Origin: Oenanthe sinensis
Lineage: Eukaryota; Streptophyta; Magnoliopsida; Apiales; Apiaceae
DNA length: 64,000 bases
NCBI GenBank assembly: GCA_028671895.1
Contig: JAPMAC010000221.1
Span: 7,750,001-7,814,000 of the forward strand
Direction: 5' to 3'
Shown here: positions 9,786 to 21,204 of the stretch, piece by piece
How positions within the stretch are numbered: the first letter of the stretch is position 1
Layout of the letters: each line of letters opens with the position of its first letter
The notes under the pieces: generated by a model
The model's database searches: none
What the model was told of the DNA's origin: nothing
Seen by the model: only the letters and a program-made list of their open reading frames with translations
Made by a program: the position numbers and the translations under genes

Positions 9786-10141
9786 AACCTGTTTAGGGGG
9801 GGGGCTTAAAACTGTTTCTGACTTTAAGCTGAAAAATGTTTGTTTGTGTAATAAGTCAGAAACCGACTTAAAGTCAGAAATAAGTCAGAAACTGACTTAA
9901 AGTCAGAAGTAAGTATTATGTACTTTTTTTAGTGACTTTATTTGTTTTTATTTTGATAAAAGTTATCGACATGTCATTAATTTTTCATAAATCACATTTT
10001 TTTTGTTATTATATTTTTAAAAACACATAAGTTACTCATAATACAAAATTATCCAAACATGCATTTTAAACTCCCGGCTTATCACGTCAAGCCACTTTAA
10101 TTCATAAGTCACAATTTTAAACTTAGCCAAACATGCTCTCA
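9786..10141. mobile_element. Possible small non-autonomous DNA transposon (MITE-like)
   Basis: An AT-rich 350-bp segment with no coding capacity. Its ends are weak inverted matches: left CTGTTTAGG...CTTAAAACTG and right (as complement) ATGTTTGGCTAAGTTTAAAATTG. Inside, at about 9862-9910, a 28-bp unit containing GACTTAAAGTCAGAA is repeated, with more copies of AAGTCAGAA beside it. A G9 run sits next to the left end. No target duplication could be confirmed because the left side is an LTR end and the right side a truncated copia. Confidence 0.35.
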
Positions 10142-13100
10142 ATCAAGAACCTTTTCTGTGTAGGATGACTGATGAACTAATATGCCAGAATTTTGTTTCT
10201 AAACAAAATTTTGTCTTTCCAAGATCCTTCATTTCAAACTCATTTAACAAAGTTAGTAATATATTCAAAAGTACCAACAAGATTCAAATCATCCACATAT
10301 ACAACAATAATAATAAAATCAATTTCTGACCTTATAATAGACACACATGGACACACTTGATCATTAATATACCTATCATTCAATAAATATTCACTAAGCC
10401 TATTATACCACATACGATAATATTTTTTTTAAACCATATAATGATCGTCGTTATTTAAAAGAATATAAATGTCGAGACTTAGTTTCATCTAACTTTAATC
10501 CTTCAGGGATTTTCATATAAATATCACTATCAAGTGATCCATATAGGTAGGTGGTCACAACGTCCATGAGTCGTGTTTCCAATTTCTCCATACAAGCCAT
10601 ACTCATCAGAAAACGAAAGGTAACTCTATCCATAATAGGAGAGTATGCTTCTTGGTAATTAAGTCCAAGTCTTTGAGAGAATCTCTGGACTATCAGCCGA
10701 GCTTTATATCTCACAATTTCATTTTTCTCGTTTCATTTTCGTACAAATACCCATCTATTCCCAAAAAGGACTACACCAGCTGGTGTTTGGACTACAAGTC
10801 CAAATACATCTCTCTTGCGCAAGGAGTTCAGTTCTACCTGAATTGCAACTTTCCATTTTGGCCAATCATCTCTTTGTCGACATTCTTCCACACTTTGTGG
10901 TTCAGGATCAGAGTTCATCATAATATCACATGCCACGAAAAAAGTATATACATCATCAATTTCAATACTCCTACGATCCAATAATTTCCTTTATGTACAT
11001 AACTTATCGAGATCTCATAATGTTCAGGTACCTTGCCTTCTATGGAAGCATGTGCCACTTCTGGGGCAATATCCTCTTTAAGAGGCAATACCACTTCAAA
11101 GGTATTTGGCACAACCACTTCTGGGACCCGAACCTCTTCAGGTGGTAATACCACTTCGGGAGTATTTTTCAGAGCACGTGCCACTTCAGAGGCCAATTCG
11201 ATCAATTTCCAATTTCTTGGTGCAATATCTTTTGCACTAATAGGTCTACCACGCTTCTGACGTGATTTTGAATCCCGGATCAATTCTTCAGGAGTTGATT
11301 TACTCTTAGAGATATTAACTTTTACTCGAGCATTAACAGCAGGAACATATGATTTTACAATATGTCTAGAATCATTAAAAACATCAGGTATTTGATTAGA
11401 AATATTTTACATATAAATAATTCTTTGAACCTTAGATTCAGATTGATTAGTATGTGGAATAATAGAATTAAATCCCGATGCATACCATGATATTTCAGAA
11501 TTTAATTTATGCAAAACTTTATCTCCCCTTAATGAAGGGAACATAAATTCATCAAAATGATAGTCAACATATCAGACAGTAAAAACATCACCAGTTAATG
11601 GTTCAAGGTATCTAACAATACATGAGGAATCAAAACCAAATATATACCAATTCTTCTTTGAAGTCCCATCTTTGTTCTTTGTGTTGAAGCAATAGGGACA
11701 TATACTGCACTACCAAAAATCTTAAAATGGAAAATATCGGGTACTCGATCCAGAACTAATTGATGAGGGGATTCTTTATGATAAGCGGATGGTCTAACTC
11801 TTATTATGTTCGCGGTATGAAGTATAACATGACCCTAAAAAGATGTAGGTAAATTAGCCCTTAATAGTAAAGGACGAGCAATGAGTTGAAGTCTCTTAAT
11901 CAAAAATTCAGCCAAACCATTTTGTGTATGCACATGAGCCAAAGGGTGTTCAACGGAGATTCCTACCGACATACAATAATCATTTAAAGTTGAAGAGATA
12001 AATTTGAAAATATTATCTAGATGAATTGATTTAATAGGATGATCAGGAAATTGAGCTCACAATTTGATTATTTGGGCAATTAATTTTGCAAAGGCAGTAT
12101 TTCAGGTTGAAAGTATACAAACATGTGATCACCTAGTTGAAGCATCAACTAAAACCATATAGTGTCTAAAAAGACCGGAAGATAGATCAATAGGGCCACA
12201 GATATCTCCCTGAATTCTTTCTAAGAATTTTGGAGACTCGGTTTGAAGTTTGATAGGAGATGGTTGAACAATCAGTTTTTCTAAGGAGTATGCTGAACAG
12301 GGAAATTCCTTACGTGGTATGACCTTTTGATTTCTCAGAGGATGTCCTTTAGAATTTTCAATAATACGACGAATCATAAAAACTCCTGGATGACCTAGTC
12401 TTTCATTCCAAAGGGTAAGGGATTTTAGATCTATGATTTTAGGAATATTGATAGTATGAGATTTAACGACTTTAATCTTTATAGCATATAGCCCGGCAGA
12501 GATTGATGGTAATTTTTCTAATATTTTCTTATAGCCTGGACTAGTTGAAGTGATAAGAAGATATTCTTTTTCGTTTAGTAGTTTCAATATGAAAATCATC
12601 CTTAAAACTCAGAAAGGTTTTAGTTGATTTGCTAGAATACAGAGCCTTTGTATGTGAATTTTGTGTTTTATTTGGTAGAATAAAACTAGCATCCCCTAAA
12701 CCGTTCTATTTGATGTACCCGAAATTGTCTAAACTTGTGAGTTAGTATTAGTCAACTACGAGAACTATTTCTGATTTTGTAGAATTGTGTGAGTGGTCGT
12801 ACAATCAATAACGCATATATCTCCCATATTACTCTATAGATATGAAAGTAAACAACATATTTATATATATAACACAAATATAGAAAATATCACCTACAAA
12901 ACAAATACATAAAAATTAATTGTCAAGATTATAATAGAGTTTAGCACTCGTATATGTTATATTTAAAGGTTCATCATTTCCTACGGCATTATTACCTAAT
13001 TTTTTATTATAATTAGTAAATTTAGTCTCCACCATTTTTCCTTTAGACCTTTTAGATGATTGATACAAGTCAATAAGATGCTTTGGCGTTCGGCAAGCGC

Positions 13101-13928
13101 GAACCTAATATCCTTCAGCCCCACATCTATGATAAACATCTCTAGCATCTCTTTCTTATGATACCTTCCTTTTATTTGGCATTTCATATTACCACCTCAT
13201 ATTTCCAGAGTTGTTGTAACCATCACACTTCCACTTCAGGTGGCCAAAATTATATTGATTTCAAAACTGACCACGGAAACTTCTTCATCCACGGTTTCGT
13301 TTCCATGTTCATTCTTCTGCAATGATAGTTATGTACTTCAGGTAACTGGGCAGAGCCTGTAGGATGTGTCTGATGATTTTTAGCAATAACTCATTATTTT
13401 TTTCAGTCACAAGAAGGAGAGCTATCAATTCACTATATTTCTGAAAATTGCGCTCTCTGTACTGTTGCGCTAGTGTCATAGTATTGGGGTAAAAAGTCAA
13501 GAGAGTCTTTTCAATCATCTCAGCATTAGTAATTTTTTCACCATATAAAATTATTTTTGAACTTGTTTTAAATAACACAGAATTATATTCCGCAACAGAT
13601 TTAAAATCTTGTAGCATAAATTAATCCAGTCGTATCTGGCCGATGGTAAATAAACAAGTTTTTGGTGATCAAATCTATCTTTAATATTATTCCAAAGAGT
13701 GAACGGATTTTTAATTGTTAGATATTCTAATTTTAAATCTACGTGGATATGATGCCTGAGAAATATAATAGCTTTTGCATTTTGTTTGATATTTGGGGTT
13801 TTCCAGGATTCAATAGTATCTTTTAACACGTTAACATTAAGATATAATTCTGCATCGAGTACCCATGACCGATATTTATTCCCAAAAATATTTAGTATAA
13901 CAAACTCTAATTTAGTAAGGTTTGTCAT
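10142..13928 (-). pseudogene. Gag-pol remnant of element H
   Basis: Starts at ATG 13928 with MTNLTKLEFVILNIFGNKY and a gag of the type with WNNIKDRFDHQK (about 13690) and LQDFKSVAEYNS (about 13610), frame-shifted between the two. A zinc-knuckle remnant lies near 13150-13050, and the protease region around 12830-12620 is badly broken. GAG-pre-integrase is readable at 12599-12129 (LWNERLGHP, then GDICGPID near 12190), with the second Cys pair damaged (FPCSAYSLEK). RT is in pieces: VELNSLRKRDVFG at 10830, MDVVTTYLYGSLDSDIYMKIPEG at 10580-10500, and an intact YVDD at 10299-10288. The sequence stops inside RT at about 10142. It cannot encode a functional polyprotein. Confidence 0.8.
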
Positions 13929-14029
13929 TCTGATAAATATTTAAAACATGATATAATATAACATAACACTATTTAAACAATTAATAAAGTATATATAATC
14001 ATATATATAATATAATTAATACAAAAGGT

Positions 14030-14245
14030 AAGACAACATAACCGACCATTGAAATTTTGAAATAGGTTAGTACAAAAGTTATGGCGGCATAGCCGACAAT
14101 TGAACTTTTGAAATATTTTAGTACAAAAGTTACGGCGGCATAGCCGACCGTTGAATTTTTAAATAATAATTGACGGCAGGACCATCTTTATAGTAATACT
14201 TGACGGTATAGCCATTTTTATAGTAATAGGTAATATAATAAATTT
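14030..14245. repeat. Short tandem repeats in the leader of element H
   Basis: Three copies of a unit of about 55-60 bp (AGTACAAAAGTTAYGGCGGC, then ATAGCCGAC and TTGAATTTTTGAAATA) are followed by two copies of a 34-bp unit containing TTGACGGYAKRRCCAT and TTTATAGTAATA. They lie between the gag start and the presumed primer site. Confidence 0.75.
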
Positions 14246-14314
14246 AATGAAATAAAATAAGTAAGGTTATATCATACCTCCTTCCTTAAATAATCTTCAT
14301 TGGATAGAGACTCG

Positions 14315-14517
14315 TGTTGATAACGTATTATAATAATAATAAATATATGAAAGGAAGTAAACTTATCACTTAAACTTCAAAGTATATACATAATATGTGC
14401 CAATACCTATTTATAAGAGTGTTAGACTGACTTTGGATTATTAATTTAATAGACTATAACTTGCTTCTTTGTTAAGCCTTTGAGTAAACCGACTTGAGTT
14501 GCTTCTTCGTATTAACA
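14315..14517 (-). repeat. Probable short 5' LTR of element H (about 203 bp)
   Basis: Starts TGTTGATAACG and ends CGTATTAACA on the plus strand, giving near-inverted ends TGTTGATA/TATTAACA. Inside it, the element reads ACACGAGTCTC next to the border, a sequence I have seen at that place in related plant copia elements. There is no second LTR in the window to confirm the borders; the start could be three bases later. Confidence 0.45.
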
Positions 14518-15404
14518 ATCACTATTATAACAAAAAATTTATATTAAATAAAAATATCATAAGAATTTAAATTTTAATGTAATAAAATTATGATATTTTA
14601 CCCATTAATATACATGAAAATGATTAATATTTTTAAATAAAAAGAGTATTATTTTAATATTTTTAAATAAAATGATTAAGTTATATACTTTTACCTAAAT
14701 AATTAGGTCATATAGTGTTGATGGAGGAATTTGATAACAATAAAATATGAGGTCCATTGCCAGGCATTGACAGACATAGATGGCGGAGAGGCAATGACTG
14801 GCGGGGAGCCTTAAAATTAACCTTGGAGGCGGAGAGCCTTCTTCAAAAATAACAACAATAATTCACCCGAACAACTAAAAATTCAGCCCAATAAATACTA
14901 GCTCATTACAAATAACACATCTTGAAATTTGGATATAACAACTACCCCCAATTCCTTGTAATATTATAAATATAAGAGGAATTAAATATTCAACCTCTTC
15001 ATCATCAAATTTCATAGTTACCACACATATTTCTACTTTTTTCTTTACTTCTTTCAAAATTATGTCTTCCACACACTCTTCAAATATATCATGCATGGTA
15101 ATAACTTTTACGACGTATCATGTAAAAATAACCCTCCTTGTAACTCTTTTGTATCATGATATAATATGTTCATGTGTAATAAGGCCACACTATGAGATTT
15201 AGACACACCATGTGTCTACATGCTTCTTCATACCATAATAATTAATTACCACTCATTATCAAACCAAATCTCCACATTAATATTTAAGATATGCCAAGAT
15301 GATAATAGAAACAATTAAAGCAAACCCATTGAGAAAACATACCTCCATTTTTCTTTTTATATATTAGGTGCGCCTTAAGTAACTCCATCAACAAACATAG
15401 TTCC

Positions 15405-15860
15405 TCAGACCCTTAATAAAATTTTAAACAATGAAAGAGCCTTAATAAAAGTTTAACCCTCGAAGTCTTCAACAAAATTTTAACCCACAAAACCTCTAAG
15501 AAAGACTAAACTCATGTAGTCTTTAAGAAAAACTAAACACATGGGAGCTTCAAGAAAAACTAAACAAAATTACCTCTAAGTGACTTTAAAATCAACAACA
15601 CCCCTAATGATCTTCAATAAAATTAATCTCTGAATCTCTCCAATAAAAATTAACCTCCTAGAGGTCTTCAATAAAATTGATATCTGAATGTCTTCAATAA
15701 GAGTTAATATCTGAATCTCTTCAATAAAAATTAACCTCTTAGAGGTCTTTAATAAAATTTAACACTCCAAAAGTCTTCAATAAGAATTAAACTCATAAAG
15801 AAACTTCAAGAAAAATTAACCTATAAGAACCTTTGATAAAAATCAACCCATGAAGGCTTT
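15405..15860. repeat. Degenerate minisatellite, unit about 32-36 bp
   Basis: Repeated unit of the form TCTTCAATAAAATTAACCTC plus about 12 variable bases, some ten to thirteen copies with many substitutions. It resembles in wording the longer-period array at 16320-16760, suggesting one origin. Confidence 0.75.
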
Positions 15861-16319
15861 CAAAATCTGCACAGCTCTGATGACCATCTTATGATATAGT
15901 GCATTAGATGAATATTATGCATGCAATGAGTGTAATGAATGTTATGCATGCAATGAATGTGATAAATTTAAATACAAAAATTAACTCTAACATTCCACAT
16001 ACCATCATCCCATGAGGAGACATCCCATGCAGAACTATCTCACGCAAAGCCATCCTTTAGAAACCATCCATCTATGGGGCATCTCGAGTTGATACTTCTT
16101 CATAAGATACATCCCATATTTAGGGTAATTCATACTGATAATTATACCGATGGATATCGTATATACACATCTCACATCGAGACAAATATTTTTAAAGTTC
16201 TTTTGCATTGGCGTTGACCCTCAGTGAGGGGAAGAACCTTCAATAAAATATAACCTCGAAGTATTCAACAAAATTTTAATCGAAAAAGGTATACAATAAA
16301 ATTTTACCAAATAAGAGAT

Positions 16320-16760
16320 TTCAAATAAAAAAATTTACCCATAAAGAGTCTTCAATAAAATTTTACGTCATAGAAGAATTGAGAGCCTTCACTAAAATTT
16401 TACCAATAAAGAGTCTTAAATAAAAATTTACATCATAGAAGCATTGAGAGCCTTTACTAAAATTTTACCAATAAAGATTCTTCAATAAAATTTTACCAAT
16501 ATGAACCGTTGAGAGCCTTCATTAAAAATTTTACCAATGAATAGTCTTCAATAAAATTTTACTCTCATGAAGCGTTGAGAGCCTTCACTATAAATTTTTT
16601 ACCAATGAAGAGTTTTCAATAGAACTTTAACCCCATGAACCATTGATGACCTTCACTAAAAGTTTTACTAATGAAGAGTCTTCAATAAAATTTTACCCCC
16701 ATGAAGCGTTGATAACCTTCACTAAAATTTTACCAATGAAGAGTTTTTAACAAAATTTAC
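16320..16760. repeat. Minisatellite, unit about 65 bp
   Basis: About six units, each with GAGAGCCTTCACTAAAATTT, TACCAATGAAGAGTCTTC, AATAAAATTTTACCCC and ATGAAGCGTT. Starts of GAGAGCC or its variants occur near 16381, 16446, 16511, 16577, 16645 and 16709. The unit looks like a two-part expansion of the shorter repeat upstream. Confidence 0.85.
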
Positions 16761-17129
16761 TCATATAGTTCTTCCTTTCTTTCATGGTGGGAGGATTGGC
16801 CTTGGCATCGACCCCAATGGTATTATTAGAAGAAACCTCCGTTTCTAGAACCTCAATTCATTATGAGCATATGCTCTATTATAAACATCATCCATATCCC
16901 TCACAACTTCACTACTAGGCCTCCAGTTATCATGATGAATAAAAAATTTTATCATCAAAATTATTCATACCCCTCTTATTCCTCTATTTCTTCCTGTAAA
17001 AATCAATATGTGCAACAACACAACCAACAACAAAAATATATCAAGAAAGTTACATATTTACCTGGAAGGCGTGGCTTGGGAGATGGAGATGAAGATGCAG
17101 CTCCTCATAAAACTCAGTTGTCCATGCCT

Positions 17130-17800
17130 TTTCCTAGGCTTCTCCATTTAAAAATAGAATATTGAACCATCTCCAAGTTGTAGGAAGTTTTGTTATCTTC
17201 GTGTGAGCTGTAAAATCATCAAATTCTGACTTTTGAAACATAAGTTACAGCCGAAACAGTGATTGTTGCGCAAACTGTCCCGCAAATCCGAATTTTCATC
17301 AGATTTAAGCCAAAATAAGCTCAATTATTTCCTTCATATGATGATCTTCAATTATTTGTCTTCATTTGATTTTCTATTTGTAAAAAAACCAATCAATAAC
17401 AGAAAATATTAAAAATATTAGGGTTTACGCTTTGTGATATGGAGATGCTGCTCCTGATAATTTCTTCTCATTTGTGCCAGTATCCCTCTCCATGTGCTAC
17501 CTCTTAAATTAACCATAATCTCCTCCCCAGATATGGATTTCGTCTAAATGTGCTACATCTTAAATTTGCAGCTGTCTTTCCTCTCCTGTTTCGGACTGAT
17601 ACAATATATTCTTCTTATTCTACTACCCCTGAATTAAAGAAAATTCAATAACCTTCGAGTGGGCTATAAAATCGTCCAAATCCGACTTATAGAACTCAAA
17701 ATATGACCCAAACAGTATATGTAGTGCGTGTCACACAATAAATACGAATTTTCTTCTATTTTAACTCCAAAATCGATTACCCATCAACTATTAAGTCATA
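17130..17800. repeat. Pair of diverged direct repeats
   Basis: 17190-17330 and 17645-17785 read alike: CTTCGTGTGAGCTGTAAAAT versus CTTCGAGTGGGCTATAAAAT, then TCYGACTTTT/TCCGACTTAT, CCGAAACAGT versus CCAAACAGT, and CGAATTTTC followed by TTAA. Spacing is about 455 bp. Neither copy has coding features I recognise. Confidence 0.6.
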
Positions 17801-18479
17801 CTTGAGACCATATACTTCAAACCATGGTGAGAACGATAATTTATTGAATACCAATAACCTGTTAGGTCCCGGAAGTATCGTAGAAGGGGGGTTGAATACG
17901 ATACTCACTAAATTAAAAAATTCTTACGAATATTTTGCGAATAAATAATTTAGAGTTCGGTTAGTGAGTTCGAATTCATGAGGTGAATAGTGTTTAGGTG
18001 GCTGGCTTACTAATTTCTATTTTTATGAATAAACAATAAAGTTCTAGAAAATTAGCAAATAATTAAACGAGACAAGTTTCGGGGAATATATTTTTTGTAT
18101 ATAAACCCAGAGGGGTGCTATACCCGGTTTTAATGAACTAGTTTCCGAAGAACAAATTAGTTCTTCACTATAACAAAGAGATATGAATGATTCATATTAT
18201 AAAGTATAGATCTATGAATGTATAAAAGGAAATCAATCTAACAGAGAGTATTTTATAATAGCCCTATACATTTACAACATAATGAACTGGCTATATTATA
18301 AAACTCTGGTGAAGAAGGTATATGTATAGCTTTGTATCTCTTCTTCTCCGGCTTCTGTATCTCTCTGTGTGGTTGTATGTATTATTTCACACACACATCC
18401 ATTCCTTCAAATGACTTATATTCATTTATTTATATAGTGTAGGCTTTACAATAATTGAACATCTTTCTAAGTGTCGACA

Positions 18480-19190
18480 ACTTCTCCCCTGTATGTTGAC
18501 TTGAGTTGACTTTGATATTCCCGTGGATATTTTCTAAGTGTCGAATATTGTTTCCATGTATTAGTACTTAGAAAATAATCCATCCTTTATATAGGGTCAA
18601 TGTGTCGAATAATATTGCCTTATATGTTGACCATAATTGACTTGATTTGACTTTGACAACATGTGTCGATTTTACTTGGTGCATGACCTATGTGTCGATT
18701 TTTGTCTCATCTAGCATGCCTTAGAATCATTTCCATGAAGAATAACCACATGTGTCGAATTCTATCTCAATGTATAGCCATGTGTCGACTTTTCATCTCA
18801 TGTACATGCCTTGGAATAATTCACATCATTCCAAGATCCTATGTGTCTAATTCTACCTCCTTGTATGAGCATGTGCAGATTTTACTTCCTTTTAGAATTG
18901 ACTTAGAATCTTTTTGGCATCCCTATAAGCTATGTGTCGAATTTCACTCTCCATGTATATGCCTTAGAATAATTTCATTAATTCAAGAAGTCTAAGTGTC
19001 CACTTTGTCTTCCATGTATAGCATGTGTCAAATTCTTTCACCTAGTATACATGACTTATATTCTTTTTGGCATCATGAAGGCATGTGTCGAATATAGCTC
19101 ATTGTATCGATATGTGTCGAATTTCTTCACCTAGTATAACTAAGTGTCAATTTTCTTCACTTTGTATAATGACTTGGAGTATTTTCAACT
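18480..19190. repeat. TGTGTCGA motif array in U3 of LTR D'
   Basis: About fifteen to eighteen copies of ATGTGTCGAATTT or AAGTGTCGA with interspersed CATGTATA/TTGTATA words at about 30-60 bp spacing. Unlike the other arrays the units are mostly in one orientation and less palindromic. Confidence 0.8.
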
Positions 19191-19210
19191 TTTTTTCAAT
19201 CCTTACATAC

Positions 19211-19215
19211 TTGGC
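19211..19215. other. Target-site duplication of element D, left copy (TTGGC)
   Basis: TTGGC immediately precedes LTR start TGTTGG and is repeated exactly at 32584-32588 after the 3' LTR. It shows D inserted as one unit into the D' LTR. Confidence 0.95.
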
Positions 19216-21105
19216 TGTTGGAGATTACGAAGCTGTATGAATAGTAATAATGATAACTCAACACTAGAACAGGACAAGTAAATAATACTACGCTTATACA
19301 GAAATCAGGAAGAAATGAAGATAGGGCAGATACAGCGAATCAAGACAGAAGAAGAAGTTTTGGAGTCTACTACAGGTCACTGAAAGAAGTCCATTTATAT
19401 GTTCATGCCTCAGTGAAGAATAATGTTTAAAGACTTTCAGGGTTTCAGAAGTGTTGAAGATTCAGTATAGCAGTGCCACTAAAAGATTTCAGTGTAACAT
19501 CATTGATTGAAGATAGACAGTGTTTGAAGCATAAGAATCCAGAAAGGTGAAGACAAAGTTTACAGAACACAGCTAATGTCTTGAAGTTATACTCACTGAC
19601 AATCAGTGAAGAACAGAGAATGAAGTATTCAAGATTGTGGTAGTAATGAAGATGTTGTCGAAGTACCAGAAAAGATTCCAGTGAAGTTACAGTGTTTATC
19701 AACAGTCAGTGTTCGAAGCAATGCAACAGTCCAGGGTTATTCAGCTGAAACAGAAAAGAAATCAAGGGAATTTGATTCAGTGTTAGTCGTTTGTGAACCA
19801 GACCAGTGCATTAAGCGTCAGCACAACGAGAAAAGAATTACCTTGTTTAATCAGTAGAAAATCAGTTGATCAAGCCAAGCCAGAAGAGTGAAAACCAAGT
19901 GGTAATTACTTCAAGCATCTCAAGAATATGTTAAGGCAAGTATTACTACAAATGGTGGCATTAATACTCTTGAAGCAATGGAGAGGCGCAATACACATTT
20001 CAGGTGCAAGAAAATGTTAAGGCAAAATTAAGTGGCGCCTACACAGGGAAATGAGAGTGTAGGCGCAACTAATCAACCAAGGCACAAGGAAATGCTATAC
20101 TTAGAATCTAAGTAGTGAGTGGCGCCTATACAGGGGAACAGGTGTATAGGCGCAACATAACTACAACAAGGCGCAAGAAAAGCTAAGGCAAAGTGCAAGT
20201 GGCGCCTATACAGGGGAACCACTGTATAGGCGCAACATGCAAGTAAAGGCGCAAGGGAAAATATTCTAAGGCACAAGTGGCGCCAACACAGTGCAACAGG
20301 AGTAGAGGCGCAACAAAGCACTATGGGCGCAAGGAAATTATTCTAAGGCAGTAAGTGACGCCTCTACAGGGCAGTAGGTGTACAAGCGCAACTCACATAT
20401 TCAAGGCGCAACTCAGGTCAAAGGCGCAACATGATTTAAGTGGCGCCCCTACACCACTACCACTGTGCAGGCGCCACTCGGGACTTAGCATTGAGAAGCA
20501 AATCAATTTAATTGATTTAAAAAGTCTACACTATATTAAATAAAATGAATTATTCATTTTGTTTAATATGATTGGTGGAGACACAGCCAACTACAGTGAG
20601 AGGCAGTGAGATCTTTAGAAGCCGGAGAAGAAGAAGTCACCATGCCAAATCTATACCTTTTTCTCATGGGTTTTACAATCTAGCCGGTTAATCATGTCAC
20701 AAATTCTTAGGGCATTGTAAAACACTCACTATTAGCTTGATTCCAGTTACTATTAAATACTGTCAAACATTGTAATAGGGATTAAGCTTTTCCTCTCTCT
20801 AAAAGCAAAGAACCCAGTTCTTTGGAAGCCGGTTATTAATTTAACTGGGTGTAGCAACCTCAGGGTTTAATACGAAAGTACTATTCCCCGAAACCTGTCT
20901 CGCATAAATTACTTGCTAATTTTCTAGATCTATATTGTTCATTCACTAACACAGAAAATTAGTAAGCCAGCCTCCTAAACACTCCTAAACACGAACCTCT
21001 AACCGAACTCTAAATTATATATCCATAAAAGATTCGAAAGAATTTTTTTAATCAAGTGAGTATCGTATTCAACCCCCCCTTCTACGATACTTTCGGGACC
21101 TAACA
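19216..21105 (+). repeat. 5' LTR of element D (1890 bp)
   Basis: Starts TGTTGGAGATTACGAAGC, ends CGGGACCTAACA. The terminal hairpin has arms 21059-21067 (AGTATCGTA) and 21083-21091 (TACGATACT) around a C-rich loop. It carries a 61-bp segment (about 20530-20592) absent from the 3' copy. Confidence 0.95.
19985..20485. repeat. GGCGCC hairpin-module array in U3 of D 5' LTR
   Basis: Two near-perfect 38-bp inverted-repeat units lie at 20119-20156 and 20199-20236, with degenerate or half units at about 20030, 20280, 20355, 20440 and many AAGGCGCAA words. A full unit has left arm GTGGCGCCTATACAG and right arm CTGTATAGGCGCAAC, 14 of 15 positions paired in the best copies. The 3' LTR has the same array at 31525-32025. 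Confidence 0.9.
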
Positions 21106-21107
21106 AT

Positions 21108-21119
21108 TGGTATCAGAGC
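21108..21119 (+). other. Primer binding site of element D (initiator tRNA-Met)
   Basis: TGGTATCAGAGC, two bases after the LTR end at 21105. It is intact although the element's proteins are dead, as expected for a copy recently replicated by helper enzymes. Confidence 0.95.
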
Positions 21120-21204
21120 AGACTGATTGAAGTTACAAATCAAGATCTGTATCTCAGTGAAGCTCACCGTGCCGAAGCTGTGTGGTCTCAGAATGGAGGC
21201 CGTG

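Larger units (their letters stand above)
10142..14517 (-). mobile_element. Element H: decayed short-LTR copia element, truncated in RT
   Basis: On the minus strand: short LTR (about 14517-14315), leader with GGCGGCATAGCCGAC repeats, gag (13928 downward), protease region, GAG-pre-integrase (12599-12129), then RT ending near 10142, where the element is cut off. The 3' part of RT, RNase H and 3' LTR are missing. Gag and RT belong to a different copia lineage from the Sirevirus-like elements elsewhere in the window. Many stops and frameshifts show it is old. Confidence 0.75.
14518..17859. other. Unclassified AT-rich interval with minisatellites
   Basis: No protein family is recognisable on either strand. 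Small open frames (73 codons at 14875-15096 minus and 100 codons at 16863-17165 plus) show no features and are not called. The interval holds a repeat of GGCGGAGAGCC around 14780-14840, ATGCATGCAATGAATGT repeats at 15915-15965, two minisatellite arrays and a diverged duplicate pair (see separate entries). The phrases GCGTTGACCCTCAGTGAGG (16212) and GGCATCGACCCCAATGG (16806) resemble each other. It may be the remains of a large transposon of another class. Confidence 0.6.
17860..19215 (-). mobile_element. Element D', part 1: U5/R side of its 3' LTR
   Basis: On the plus strand it starts TGTTAGGTCCCGG, preceded by TAACC (possible target duplication, 17855-17859). The first 280 bp match, in reverse, the last part of the LTR of element D, including the terminal hairpin AGTATCGTA/TACGATACT. 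The LTR is interrupted at 19215 by element D, with target duplication TTGGC, and resumes at 32589. The rest of D' is at 62226-64000. The motif array (18480-19190) differs from that of D, so D' is a sister family. Confidence 0.8.

Noticed and set aside
16863..17165. Open frame of 100 codons in the unclassified island
   Set aside because: No domain, no similarity recognised, and composition like the surrounding non-coding DNA.
20073..20543. Cys- and Leu-rich open frames in the D LTR (also 31612-32085, 33300-33545, 61293-61580)
   Set aside because: Translations of the GGCGCC hairpin array; the reading is repeated only because the DNA is.
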